The notes: a model not told the origin generated them from the sequence alone. A stretch of 64,000 bases of DNA from Bacillus sp. 1780r2a1 (GCA_024134725.1 CP099863.1:987501-1051500), one strand, 5' to 3'; shown: positions 8,054-16,773, counted from the first letter of the stretch. A program made the numbers and translations.

Positions 8054-8722
8054 ATGGTTGAAAAACAAGCCGTCGGTGAAAAAGCTGCTGAGTTTGTAAA
8101 AGACGATATGATTGTTGGTCTAGGAACAGGCTCAACCGTTTATTACACAATTTTAAAGCTTGGTGAACGAGTGAAAAACGGCCTTCGCATACAAGGAGTA
8201 CCCACTTCGAAAGAAACGGAAAAGCTTGCCCGCCAAGTTGGCATTCCTCTCGTGACGCTGGCAGATGTTAATAAGCTTAACCTTGCCATTGACGGAGCAG
8301 ACGAAGTAGACAATCAGTTTTCACTTATAAAGGGTGGAGGTGGGGCGCTTCTACGTGAAAAGATGATTGCCAAAGCATCTGAGCAATTTATTGTCGTGGC
8401 AGATTCAACGAAACTAGTTCAAACGCTTGGGGCGTTTCCTTTACCGGTTGAAGTGGTTCGTTTTGGGTGGGAAATGACAGCTAAGCACATAAGAGACCTT
8501 GGATGTGTGCCACGTCTTCGATTGTTAGAAGACCATACGCCTTTTATTACGGATAATGGAAACTATATAATTGACTGTCACTTTCAAGAAATTAAACGCC
8601 CTCATGAGTTAGAAGTAACGCTTAATATGATGCCGGGAGTAGTTGAAAATGGTTTGTTTAATCATCTGACTAGTCGAGTCATTACAATCCGTAATCAGCA
8701 AGTCTGTATGATAACACCATAA
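8054..8722 (+). CDS. rpiA: ribose-5-phosphate isomerase A
   Basis: Interconverts ribose 5-phosphate and ribulose 5-phosphate in the non-oxidative pentose phosphate pathway. Family motifs are all present: GLGTGSTV (phosphate loop, about residue 22), GVPTSKET, AIDGADEVD with catalytic acids (about 78-86) and the KGGGGALLREK loop. Length 222 aa is typical. Start ATG with AAGGGGAGG upstream. B. subtilis relies on RpiB, so an RpiA-type enzyme here may be a second isozyme. The gene is 15 bp downstream of cls and ends in a clear terminator. Confidence 0.93.
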   Translation: MVEKQAVGEKAAEFVKDDMIVGLGTGSTVYYTILKLGERVKNGLRIQGVPTSKETEKLARQVGIPLVTLADVNKLNLAIDGADEVDNQFSLIKGGGGALLREKMIAKASEQFIVVADSTKLVQTLGAFPLPVEVVRFGWEMTAKHIRDLGCVPRLRLLEDHTPFITDNGNYIIDCHFQEIKRPHELEVTLNMMPGVVENGLFNHLTSRVITIRNQQVCMITP

Positions 8723-8751
8723 AAAAGCTATGGCATCTGCCATAGCTTTTA
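8723..8751. terminator. bidirectional intrinsic terminator
   Basis: AAAAGCTATGGCA / TGCCATAGCTTTT, a 13-bp stem with a 2-nt gap (effectively a short loop), lies between convergent rpiA and the YdbC-like gene. Confidence 0.85.
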
Positions 8752-8755
8752 GTCT

Positions 8756-9349
8756 TTAACGAGATAGAACGTTCCAATTTTGTTCTAGTTTATATATGTA
8801 CTGGCGGGCTTGCAAAACGTTAGGGTGCACGAGCGTATCAACCGTCTTTGTTGGGCACGCTGCGCTGTAAAGCGTAAAAATGGTTATCTCATTATGCTTT
8901 AATGGAGCAACGATATGAGATAAGCACCTGTATGAAGGATTTACTAAACTTTGTACTAATATTTCTACATCTTTTTGATCATAAAAGTCCACTTCAATTT
9001 CAGTCTTCATTAAGTAACGTGTTTCCATTGCGCTGCTTCGATAATAATTGTAGCGACCGCCGATAAACTGTGAAGGGTTTGAAATGGATACATCAAGCGC
9101 CGTATAGGTTTGATCCTGGTTGCTGCTGTAGAAAATAGAGTCGTGCGTATATTTCATAAACTCTTGATAAGAGTCTTCATCTTTCCATAATGCAATAATG
9201 CACGTATCTGTTTCATCTTCAACATTCCATCCCCCTAGCTGTCCAATAAAACCATCGACATGGGCAAGTGCTGCCCAATGCTGTTGAGCATAGGAAAATG
9301 ACCCCTTTTTATTCACCGGTATGCTGCCTTTTATAATTTTTGTCAACAT
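8756..9349 (-). CDS. YdbC-like (DUF4937) protein
   Basis: A 197-aa soluble protein with the look of a duplicated ferredoxin-like (antibiotic-biosynthesis-monooxygenase-type) fold. The first half reads HWAALAHVDGFIGQLGGW...CIIALWKDEDSYQEFMKYTHD, where the GQLGGW and ALWKDEDSYQEFM pattern is typical of ABM-like dimeric barrels. The second half ends LEQNWNV. It corresponds to Bacillus YdbC-type DUF4937 proteins of unknown role. No catalytic residues can be assigned. Single gene, convergent with rpiA. Confidence 0.75.
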   Translation of the reverse strand: MLTKIIKGSIPVNKKGSFSYAQQHWAALAHVDGFIGQLGGWNVEDETDTCIIALWKDEDSYQEFMKYTHDSIFYSSNQDQTYTALDVSISNPSQFIGGRYNYYRSSAMETRYLMKTEIEVDFYDQKDVEILVQSLVNPSYRCLSHIVAPLKHNEITIFTLYSAACPTKTVDTLVHPNVLQARQYIYKLEQNWNVLSR

Positions 9350-9489
9350 GCTCTCATCACCTCTTTATCAAAGGTTCGCTCTTTGTTATAAAAATCCTGC
9401 CTTCATCCCGAAAATTACAGACATACATACTTCCATCGTCCCATACATTTCAACTATAAGGTCTTGCGATAGAGAGTGGGGGAGATAGA

Positions 9490-11376
9490 ATGAAGTTTTT
9501 TCGAGCAAAAGCTTTTCCATCCGTTAGCCGAAAAGGATGGTGTGTGTTGTTTCAGCATCCTTTTCAAACAGATAAAAGCGGAAACAAATACCCGGTTGTG
9601 AAACGTTATCTATGTGCTGAACAAGAGGAAGTAGATGTGCTTGTTGAAGAACTGAATGAACTGTTACGTATAGAAGAGTATTGGACAAGCACCGTAAAAG
9701 GGCGAGCAAAAGCACGCTACGACCATCGCGTGGTGAACGCATTTTATGATGAAGTGGACGAACCAGATACTCCAACAGTGAACAAAGATACGGATGCTTA
9801 TCAGATTTCACTAATCGGGGAAGCGGAAAGTGGGAAAACATCCATCGTTCGTGCTGTTTTTGGTATTCACCCTGCGCGCGAAAAATTTCCAATTCGTTTT
9901 CGGAAAGCAAGTTACGATACGGTTTATGAAATGACGCATAGCGCCACTTATGAAGCAAAAGTGTCATTTCTGTCACGCCAGCAAGTATATGAAACCCTTG
10001 AAAAGACGGTAATTGAAAGTGCTTTGGTTTATGCGAGTGGAGGAACGGACTATGATCTTGCAGTTGCACTTGTGCATGGGAATCCTGAGTTACACTTTGA
10101 AGCTTTATTTGGAGAGGTTCCTTATAGTCCTCGCTATTTTACAGAACAATCTTCTACTGCAAAGAGCACAAAGCGAATCTTTCAGTATGTTGAATCCATT
10201 AAAAGTCTCACAAATACCGTTTTAGAAGAAAGTACGGAAGTAACAGAGGATTTTGAACAGCTGTTTTTACAAAAAGCGGAGTACCGGCAGCTAATTGAAA
10301 CGCTCTTAACGTGTATCGAAAGGTCATTTAAAGAAAAATGTGATTTTACTTGGTCATATGGAATTGATGACTGGCCTCAGTTTGCATTCATTTCAACGGA
10401 AAGTCGGGCTCATTACTTTACGGCCTTACATCGCTTGACGACAGAAGCGGAAAAAGCAGATGGAGCGAGCTGCTATCCTCTTATTACGTCTATCCATGCC
10501 ACTATTCCTTCAGTAAAAGAACAGCTTATTGTAATTCAAGATAGTAGAAGAGGAACCAGTCTTCATGATCAAGTGAAAGAAGCGGATCATATTATATATA
10601 CTCATGATGCTTCACGTGAAATAAAGATTGATAAGTTAAAACGGCTAATTTCATATGGATATGGATATAAGCTGCAGATGATTTTTACTCATGCTGAACG
10701 TTTGCAAGGTGAAAGATACGCTGAAGAACGAGCGAAAAAGCATTGTTTATCTGCAGCAATTCAAGCGTGTATTCAGCGAGAAGAACAAGCTGTTGCTACC
10801 CAGCTTTCTTATTACCTCACGGCTGTACGTGTAGATATCGCCTCCTATTTAAATCGAAGTGATGAAGACGATCATCAGCTGTCAAAAATGGTTTGCATCA
10901 ACCAGGTGAGCAGCACTCCAAAACAAGTTGGTGCAGAGCTTAACCCCATTTATCTTAGTATATTGGCTCCTCCAATCATAACGAAGGCTATTAGTCATTT
11001 GTATTCGCACCTTCTGCAACAGGACGATAAAGTATTTCCTGAAGAGTTGACGAGTCAGCTAGCGACTGAGCTTTACTATGGATTTGTGACTGAGCCTTCA
11101 GGGTGGTCTACATCTTATCATTCAGCCACCGATCGTCAGCGTACGTTCCAAGCCATAGCGAATTCTCTTTTCTTAGCGATTCAAGCATACGTTTTAGAAG
11201 AGGGAGTAAATAGAGAGGGGAAGGAATGGGCAGCAATTCAGCGTACAAAAGGTGAAGAAAGAGAGTACTGCGTGAAAAAGTTACTCCAAACAAAAATGAA
11301 CAAAGAGTTTGAGCGTGGTTTATATTATGTGGTGAAGCACGTGGTGGAAAGTCATGGAGGAATTTTCATTCATTAA
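9490..11376 (+). CDS. uncharacterised large P-loop NTPase, dynamin/GTPase-like
   Basis: A 628-aa soluble protein I do not recognise as a named family. A preceding domain (residues 1-90) starts MKFFRAKAFPSVSRKGWCVL. It is followed by a textbook Walker A loop LIGEAESGKTS (about 108-118). After a long helical insertion come strand-like LIVIQDSRRG (about 347-355, in the G3/Walker B position) and KLQMIFTHAERL (about 396-405, in the place of the G4 TKxD loop, with His and Glu variants). This order, the size and the helical C-terminal half recall dynamin-like or septin-like GTPases, but G3 and G4 are degenerate. No membrane helix is seen. It starts at an ATG after GGGGGAG, is monocistronic, and has its own terminator. 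Confidence 0.6.
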   Translation: MKFFRAKAFPSVSRKGWCVLFQHPFQTDKSGNKYPVVKRYLCAEQEEVDVLVEELNELLRIEEYWTSTVKGRAKARYDHRVVNAFYDEVDEPDTPTVNKDTDAYQISLIGEAESGKTSIVRAVFGIHPAREKFPIRFRKASYDTVYEMTHSATYEAKVSFLSRQQVYETLEKTVIESALVYASGGTDYDLAVALVHGNPELHFEALFGEVPYSPRYFTEQSSTAKSTKRIFQYVESIKSLTNTVLEESTEVTEDFEQLFLQKAEYRQLIETLLTCIERSFKEKCDFTWSYGIDDWPQFAFISTESRAHYFTALHRLTTEAEKADGASCYPLITSIHATIPSVKEQLIVIQDSRRGTSLHDQVKEADHIIYTHDASREIKIDKLKRLISYGYGYKLQMIFTHAERLQGERYAEERAKKHCLSAAIQACIQREEQAVATQLSYYLTAVRVDIASYLNRSDEDDHQLSKMVCINQVSSTPKQVGAELNPIYLSILAPPIITKAISHLYSHLLQQDDKVFPEELTSQLATELYYGFVTEPSGWSTSYHSATDRQRTFQAIANSLFLAIQAYVLEEGVNREGKEWAAIQRTKGEEREYCVKKLLQTKMNKEFERGLYYVVKHVVESHGGIFIH

Positions 11377-11402
11377 AAGCAGCTGATTAAGGCTGCTTTT
11401 TT
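11375..11402 (+). terminator. intrinsic terminator
   Basis: AAAAGCAGC...GCTGCTTTTTT overlaps the end of the P-loop NTPase gene. Confidence 0.8.
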
Positions 11403-11476
11403 CGTGCGTTCATAATTTGTGCTGAAAACGTACATATTACTACTGGTAAAAAAACTTTTAAGGTGGGCAAATAGCA

Positions 11477-12379
11477 TTGGAAAACTATTATGATTGCATT
11501 ATTATTGGAGGCGGAATTGCTGGTCTCCAAGCAGCGATTCAGCTTGGGAGATACTGCCACAAAACTTTAGTGATTGATTCCAATGACGGTCGTTCAAATC
11601 TATGTAACAGGTATCATAATTTATTGGGGTGGCCAGAAGGTGTAAGTGGAGAAGAACTAAGAGACCGCGGGAAGAAGCAAGCTATGTGCTACAACGTACA
11701 GTTTGTAACTGACCGCGTAATATCGGCAGCTAAGCACGAAAAAGCTATTGCTTTAACCACAAAGGCTGATGAGCGTTATCAATGTAAAACGGTTTTATTA
11801 GCAACAGGTATTAAAGATCACTTGCCAAGCTTTCCAGAGCTGATTGGTTGCCTTGGCATTAGCGTGTATATTTGTCCGGACTGCGATGGCTATGAAGTAA
11901 AAGACAGTCGAGTCATTATAATTGGTAGAGGCGAAGCGGGAGCTAGCCTTGCTTGTACATTGACTCATTGGACAAAAGATATTGTCTATGTTGACGAAGA
12001 AATGAAGGTCTTGCCTACTAAGACAAAGCGAAAACTCCAGGAGCAAAAGTTAACGTATAAAAATGAACAAATTAAAAAAGTGTTGGTTGAAGGGAAAAGT
12101 CAGTTTAAAGGGATAGAATTGCAAAGCGGTGAAATAATTCATGCCAATCATTGTTTTCTAGCGTTGGGTGGCAATAAGGTGCGAAGTCATCTAGCAGAAC
12201 AGCTGGGTGTGTATACGACAGAGAATAACCATGTATTAACGAATCATCGAACCAAAGAGACAAATGTGGAAAACGTATGGGCAGCTGGAGATTTAGTTGC
12301 TCATTCTGAGCAAGCAGCAGTAGCCATGGGGGAAGGAGTCCAAGCAGCGATTTGGATTCATAAACGTTTGCTAACATAA
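11477..12379 (+). CDS. thioredoxin-reductase-like FAD/NAD(P) oxidoreductase
   Basis: A 300-aa two-Rossmann flavoprotein: the FAD-binding IIIGGGIAGLQAA starts at residue 8, a redox-active CPDC pair at residues 133-136 is followed by DGYE, the NAD(P)-binding IIIGRGEAGASLA is at about 146-158, and the C-terminal AAGDLVAHSEQAAVAMGEG flavin motif closes the fold. Classical TrxB has CATC. The CxxC-x-GYE pattern and the RYHNLLGWPEG segment are closer to the thioredoxin-reductase-like dithiol oxidases such as GliT, HlmI and DepH. It is therefore unlikely to be the housekeeping TrxB. TTG start with AAGGTGGG upstream. Monocistronic. No biosynthetic cluster is adjacent, so the substrate is open. Confidence 0.8.
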   Translation: MENYYDCIIIGGGIAGLQAAIQLGRYCHKTLVIDSNDGRSNLCNRYHNLLGWPEGVSGEELRDRGKKQAMCYNVQFVTDRVISAAKHEKAIALTTKADERYQCKTVLLATGIKDHLPSFPELIGCLGISVYICPDCDGYEVKDSRVIIIGRGEAGASLACTLTHWTKDIVYVDEEMKVLPTKTKRKLQEQKLTYKNEQIKKVLVEGKSQFKGIELQSGEIIHANHCFLALGGNKVRSHLAEQLGVYTTENNHVLTNHRTKETNVENVWAAGDLVAHSEQAAVAMGEGVQAAIWIHKRLLT

Positions 12380-12380
12380 A

Positions 12381-12415
12381 AATAACAACCTTCTTTTTTT
12401 AAGAGGTTGTTATTG
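12381..12415. terminator. intrinsic terminator between convergent genes
   Basis: AATAACAACC / GGTTGTTATT stem around a T-rich loop. It overlaps the stop of the 62-aa membrane protein on the minus strand, where a T run follows. Confidence 0.65.
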
Positions 12416-12598
12416 GCTTGTATAGATATGGTGCTTAAACAGATTTACTGCCCCGATAATCGTTCCGATAGGACTAAAGATAAGCAGTGTCCAACCGATT
12501 AAGGGTGATACATAAATTTGCATTAAAATGAGTGGAATACTTAAAGAAATAATGACAAGCATCGTGTTTAAACCTAAGCTTTTTCGTAAATTCTCCAT
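12410..12598 (-). CDS. small two-helix membrane protein, 62 aa
   Basis: A small gene with a strong AAGGAGA ribosome site 7 nt before the ATG. The product has a short basic N-terminus (MENLRKSLG), a hydrophobic helix at about 11-31 (LNTMLVIISLSIPLILMQIY), a brief turn (VSPLIGW) and a second helix (about 35-52, TLLIFSPIGTIIGAVNLF), ending KHHIYTSQ. It looks like an integral membrane hairpin. I do not recognise the family. Its terminator overlaps that of the convergent oxidoreductase. Confidence 0.65.
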   Translation of the reverse strand: MENLRKSLGLNTMLVIISLSIPLILMQIYVSPLIGWTLLIFSPIGTIIGAVNLFKHHIYTSQ

Positions 12599-12872
12599 TG
12601 TTTCTTCTCCTTTTTGAAAGTTCGCCAGCGTTCGGTGCAGACATTCAAAGAAATTGTTAAAATTAAGCGTTAGAAAAAGAACTCAATCATAGACAGTTTC
12701 GACTTGTTTCGTAAATCCTTGTGTCTTTTTTCACTATTGAAAATAAGAGTATGTTAAGGTTTTGCAGGCGATAAACAATCTCTTTGTTACGTGAGGTGAG
12801 TAGCGCTTGTAAACTTTCACATTCACTTGTATTATGCTAGTCACAATAAAGGTTTATACATAGAGACCATGA
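12599..12872. other. intergenic region with a possible orphan sigma-A promoter
   Basis: About 300 bp between two minus-strand genes hold no convincing ORF. On the plus strand TTGTAA (about 12808), a 17-nt spacer and TATTAT form a sigma-A-like promoter. Anything it makes would run for only about 60 nt before the L,D-transpeptidase terminator hairpin, so it could drive a short RNA, or mean nothing. Confidence 0.3.
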
Positions 12873-12902
12873 AAAAGCAGAGCCTGTAAAGACTCTGCTT
12901 TA
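12872..12902 (-). terminator. intrinsic terminator of the L,D-transpeptidase gene
   Basis: AAAGCAGAG...CTCTGCTTT stem. Read on the minus strand it is followed by TTTTT. Confidence 0.8.
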
Positions 12903-12912
12903 ATTAATCGTA

Positions 12913-14166
12913 TTATTTAGAAGAAAGAGCTTTATATGTGTTTGGACCAACAATGCCATCAGCAGCTAAGCCGTTTGCGCTTTGAAACTTTTTAACAGCA
13001 GCGCTTGTATTAGAACCAAACATGCCATCTACGCCGTTTGTATTAAAGCCAAGAGAAGTAAGTTTTTGTTGTAGAGCTTTTACAGCATCTCCTTTGCTAC
13101 CAAGCTTTAAAGTTGGCCCTGATGTTAAACTAGGGCCTTTGCTGGGTGAAGAAGGCTTGCTAGCTGTTGTTCCGTTTAGTGCTTTTTGTGTAGCCGCATC
13201 AACGACTCCAGTGACAGATAGTCCGCGAGCTTTTTGAAACTGACGCAAAGCAGCATCCGTATTATTACCAAAAATGCCGTCAATTCCTTTTGTACTAAAG
13301 CCAAGAGAGGTAAGCTTTTGTTGAAGAGCACGCACTTCGTTACCACGGCTTCCTTTCTTTAAACCAGTGCTTGTTGCTGGCGGTTTGACACCTGGTTTTG
13401 CTCCATTTAGCGCTTTTTGAGTAGCTGAGTCAACCACGCCGTTTACAGATAAACCGCGATCTTTTTGGAATCTTCTTAAAGCCGTATCTGTATTGTTACC
13501 AAATACTCCATCTACCCCTTTTGTATCATAACCAAGAGAAGTGAGCTTTTGCTGAAGAGAGCGAACTTCATTACCGCGACTTCCTTTTTTAAGACCACTA
13601 ACTGTCGGTTGAGAAGGCTGGCTGCTGTTAGATACTTTGTATCCATTAGCGGCCGCAATCGCGTCAAATGATTTTGAAGAATTGGTAATCACAACTGGAG
13701 TTCCTACTGTTACTTGACTAAATAACCATTCCACTTCGTTATCGTACATACGAACGCATCCGCTGCTTATGTACTTTCCAATGGAACTAGGATTATTGTT
13801 ACCGTGAATAGCATACGTTGTACCGTTTGTACCGCGAGCGTTAATTCCCATCCAGCGATTACCCAGTGGATTTCGCGGATCTCCTCCCGGTATTTTACCT
13901 GTATAATAAGGACGATTTACAATCTTATTAACAATACGAAACTTACCCTCAGGTGTAAGTGAATTCGTACGCCCAGTCGCAACTGAAAAGGTACGAACGA
14001 GCTTATTGTTCTTATAATAAGCTAATTGATTGTTTGCTTTGTTGATGACAATGAAGTGAGTTGTACTTCCTGCAGCTTCTGTTTTATTTGCGCTGAAGAA
14101 AAGAGTTCCCATTACTAAAATTATCGCTAAAAATAAGACACTTACCTTTGTTTTTTTCTTTGCCAA
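12913..14166 (-). CDS. secreted L,D-transpeptidase with three peptidoglycan-binding domains
   Basis: A cell-wall enzyme forming 3-3 (or protein) cross-links using a catalytic cysteine. A Sec signal peptide (KKKTKVSVLFLAIILVMGTL, cut near NKTEAA) is followed by a YkuD domain (about 35-165) with the diagnostic AIHGNNNPSSIG and ISSGCVRMYDNE; the catalytic Cys is near residue 137. Three near-identical PG_binding_1 repeats follow (about 191-255, 267-331, 352-416). Each runs KLGSKG or KKGSRGNEV, QQKLTSLG, VDG.FG.NT and FQ....L...G.V. The high similarity of the repeats suggests recent tandem duplication or gene conversion. TTG start, with AAGGGGGA 7-8 nt upstream. Monocistronic. Confidence 0.9.
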   Translation of the reverse strand: MAKKKTKVSVLFLAIILVMGTLFFSANKTEAAGSTTHFIVINKANNQLAYYKNNKLVRTFSVATGRTNSLTPEGKFRIVNKIVNRPYYTGKIPGGDPRNPLGNRWMGINARGTNGTTYAIHGNNNPSSIGKYISSGCVRMYDNEVEWLFSQVTVGTPVVITNSSKSFDAIAAANGYKVSNSSQPSQPTVSGLKKGSRGNEVRSLQQKLTSLGYDTKGVDGVFGNNTDTALRRFQKDRGLSVNGVVDSATQKALNGAKPGVKPPATSTGLKKGSRGNEVRALQQKLTSLGFSTKGIDGIFGNNTDAALRQFQKARGLSVTGVVDAATQKALNGTTASKPSSPSKGPSLTSGPTLKLGSKGDAVKALQQKLTSLGFNTNGVDGMFGSNTSAAVKKFQSANGLAADGIVGPNTYKALSSK

Positions 14167-14647
14167 CTGACCATCCCCCTTTTATTTTTTGGTCGTTTAC
14201 ATGTGTTGACAACTGCAAATGATTCAAAAAAGATAGCGCTTGCTTTTTCAATATCTAGATGATACCTTGCGTAAAAATAGTACGAGAATGAACGTAAGTG
14301 TATAAAGTGAGGAGTATAGGAAACGAATGTTTATGGATCACGTTCACTCCATTTCTAGGAGTAGAATGGCCTAATATATTTGTGTAGGTAATCACGTCCT
14401 TTCATAAAAAACTCTAAACTATAATAGTTTTTAATAACTATTATTATACCAGATATAGACAAAATAGGAGGAAGTATCTATCTCTAATTCTCTGTATGAA
14501 CCCACTATTTTCGACATCTTTTTCTTGTGTGTATGTCAAAATAACTAGATTTTTAACGTCGTTTTTTGACAAGCGTTCGACAGGGGGAGTTGACAGAAAG
14601 TCTAAAAAGGAAAAGAGGGAGGTCTTTTTTCCTTTGTATCAATAGTA
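14167..14647. other. intergenic region, no gene seen
   Basis: About 480 bp, AT-rich. It contains the upstream region of the L,D-transpeptidase gene, a weak palindrome ACTATAATAG...CTATTATTAT at about 14414-14445, and a purine-rich arm AAAGGAAAAGA...TCTTTTTTCCTTT at about 14606-14637. A 62-codon minus-strand frame at 14553-14741 overlaps the M50 gene and has no ribosome site, so it is not called. Confidence 0.4.
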
Positions 14648-14676
14648 AGAGCAGCACCAAGTATCGGTGCTGCTCT
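14648..14676 (-). terminator. hairpin terminator of the M50 peptidase gene
   Basis: AGAGCAGCACC / GGTGCTGCTCT, an 11-bp perfect stem just beyond the stop codon. The T tract is weak. Confidence 0.6.
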
Positions 14677-15385
14677 AGTGTAATAGCGTAACGCTTAAAT
14701 AAGCTATGTACAAAGCTTGAACGAAAAACAAAAGTCCCCAAATTCGACTTGAAACCATCGTGAGTTCTTTTAAGCTGGTTGCATCACCAGCATGATAAGG
14801 TTGCTTGACACTTAATACAAAAATAACAGCTGCTGATAAAACAGACTCAACCAACAAAATAGCTCCAACAAACATCATGCTATACATAATGAGAGTGGGT
14901 GAGTTTAGGTAGTAAACGCCTCCTAAAATGGCAAGGATAGAAACAAGCCAAAGTATTCCGTAACGGTTTCTTACTAAGAAAAGAAGGTTAAATAACAAAA
15001 TGCCTCCTAATCCATAAAACAGTAGGTCGTAGTGATGTTGTACAAGCAGGTAGAAGAATAAATAAGTCATAGCTGAACTGAAAGGGTAACCGGCCAGTGC
15101 AATGATAACGCGGGGAAGCCAGCCGCGAGCACCAGCATAGGTGGACGTAATTGCTACTCCTTCTGTGTTTGTGTATAGCTCAATTCGCTTTACACCTTTT
15201 CCGAAAATCATCCCCATAAGAGCATGTCCATCCTCATGCAAAAGCGTATTTAAATTGGAAAAATAACGTCCTATATGTGTGAGGCCTTGGTTAAGACCGT
15301 GCATTTGCCGGCCGGCTAACGGAATGCCTCTCGTTAAAACAATGGCAAGAACAATAAACGCATACAAAATGGTGTGTTGTGACAT
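14675..15385 (-). CDS. M50 family metallopeptidase (M50B-like)
   Basis: A polytopic membrane protein with an HExxH zinc motif LLHEDGHALMGM (His50, Glu51, His54) beside a hydrophobic segment, followed by FGKGVKRIELYTNTEGVA and a GWLPRVIIALAGYPFSSAM segment, as in the PF13398 M50B-like group. About six transmembrane helices follow to the C-terminus. Intramembrane zinc proteases of this type cut membrane-embedded substrates, but PF13398 members lack an assigned target. The typical distal NPxxDG-type zinc ligand is not obvious, so activity is unproven. Single gene with its own terminator. Confidence 0.8.
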   Translation of the reverse strand: MSQHTILYAFIVLAIVLTRGIPLAGRQMHGLNQGLTHIGRYFSNLNTLLHEDGHALMGMIFGKGVKRIELYTNTEGVAITSTYAGARGWLPRVIIALAGYPFSSAMTYLFFYLLVQHHYDLLFYGLGGILLFNLLFLVRNRYGILWLVSILAILGGVYYLNSPTLIMYSMMFVGAILLVESVLSAAVIFVLSVKQPYHAGDATSLKELTMVSSRIWGLLFFVQALYIAYLSVTLLH

Positions 15386-15574
15386 AGTATTCTATTCCTT
15401 TGCGTATAAAATCAAAAACTACTATTACTTTACCCTGTTTAAAACAGAAAGAGCAATTTTAAATTATTATCTTTACAGTCTTTAAACGTTTGTTAGAAGT
15501 TATTACACATTCGTTGACCAATCATCCTGCAAGTTATTACGCTTAAAGGAGACATAAGCGAAAAGGGAGCGGTG

Positions 15575-16759
15575 ATGATGAACGATAAATGGAATGCATT
15601 TCTTAATAAAGAAATAATCGTAGAGCCGATGAACGCCGGATTGTTAAGTGGAAAAACATTTGCTTTAAAAGATGTTTTTGATGTAAAAGGACATACGGCT
15701 AGTGCGGGAAATCCTTATTGGTTACGTACTCATGAACCAGCAAGTAATCATGCTGAAGTCGTTACAAGTTTGCTAGCTTCAGGTGCTAAGCTGACGGGCG
15801 TAACGCATACGGATGAACTAATGTATGGATTAAATGGTGAAAATTTTCATTATGGAACGCCTCTTCATCCAATTAATCACAACCGAATTCCAGGGGGGTC
15901 ATCAAGCGGTTCAGCGGTGGCAGTAGCTGCTGGTCTCGTCGATTTTGCAGTTGGAACGGATACAGGTGGTTCAATACGAATTCCAGCGAGCTATTGCGGT
16001 ATTTACGGATTTAGGCCGACGCACGGGAGACTATCGGTTGAAGGATTAATACCGTTAGCACCTAGCTTTGATACGATTGGATTTATGGCAAAAGATATAA
16101 ACACGATGGTTGATGTTGCATCCGCTTTATTTGTGTCTCAAGCTCATGAACCTTCTTTTGAGAACATTGTTGGAGTGAGCAACTTGTTTGAACTAGCAGA
16201 TGAAGAAGCAGGTAAGAACGTGAAGGCATTATTACAAGATCATCCTGTTGGCTACGAGAACATACAGCTTTCTTATAAGCTAAGTGAGTGCATGGAAGCA
16301 TTTCGTATGCTGCAGGGAATTGAAGTTTGGCGCGCTCACGGAGAATGGATTAAACGATTTAACCCTACATTTGGTCCTGATGTAGCCGAACGTTTTGAAT
16401 GGGCTAGTACACTAAAAGACGAAGAGATGTCAGATGCTAAACAAGTTCGTGAAACGATTACCAAAGAGCTTACTCATCTTTTAGATGAGAAAACAATCTT
16501 AGTACTACCAACAGCTCTAGGAGTAGCCCCTGTAAAGAATGCAGTCGGTCCAGAACTTCAAAATCGAAGGCTACATACGCTGCAGATGACATGCTTAGCT
16601 GGTTTAGCAGGGTTACCACAGCTTACGATTCCAGCTGGTTATGTTAATCAGCTTCCTGTTGGTTTATCCGTTATCGCAGGAAGAAATCAAGACCAGCAAT
16701 TATTAACATGGGTGCAAGCATGGATGGGAAGTAAAGAAAGAGTCACCTTGAAAGAATAA
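15575..16759 (+). CDS. amidase
   Basis: An amidase-signature hydrolase using a Ser-cisSer-Lys triad. The Lys is in FALKDVFDVKG (about residue 32), the cis-Ser in PGGSSSGSAVA (about 109) and the nucleophile in GTDTGGSIRIPAS (about 133). The family core continues YGFRPTHGRLS. At 394 aa it is shorter than GatA (about 485), and no gatB/gatC lies nearby, so it is not the tRNA amidotransferase subunit. It likely hydrolyses a small carboxamide of unknown identity. Three in-frame start codons (GTG 15572, ATG 15575, ATG 15578) follow AAGGGAG; the first ATG is chosen, uncertain by one codon. Confidence 0.85.
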   Translation: MMNDKWNAFLNKEIIVEPMNAGLLSGKTFALKDVFDVKGHTASAGNPYWLRTHEPASNHAEVVTSLLASGAKLTGVTHTDELMYGLNGENFHYGTPLHPINHNRIPGGSSSGSAVAVAAGLVDFAVGTDTGGSIRIPASYCGIYGFRPTHGRLSVEGLIPLAPSFDTIGFMAKDINTMVDVASALFVSQAHEPSFENIVGVSNLFELADEEAGKNVKALLQDHPVGYENIQLSYKLSECMEAFRMLQGIEVWRAHGEWIKRFNPTFGPDVAERFEWASTLKDEEMSDAKQVRETITKELTHLLDEKTILVLPTALGVAPVKNAVGPELQNRRLHTLQMTCLAGLAGLPQLTIPAGYVNQLPVGLSVIAGRNQDQQLLTWVQAWMGSKERVTLKE

Positions 16760-16773
16760 AATATAAAAATGAT

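Noticed and set aside
9524-10069. 181-codon minus-strand frame opposite the P-loop NTPase
   Set aside because: Antisense shadow; the plus strand has the Walker A motif, ribosome site and terminator.
13000-13600. Periodic repeats as a possible CRISPR-like array
   Set aside because: The period of about 210-250 bp comes from the three peptidoglycan-binding domains in a single reading frame.
14553-14741. 62-codon minus-strand frame overlapping the M50 gene end
   Set aside because: No ribosome site, odd composition, and it crosses the M50 terminator hairpin.
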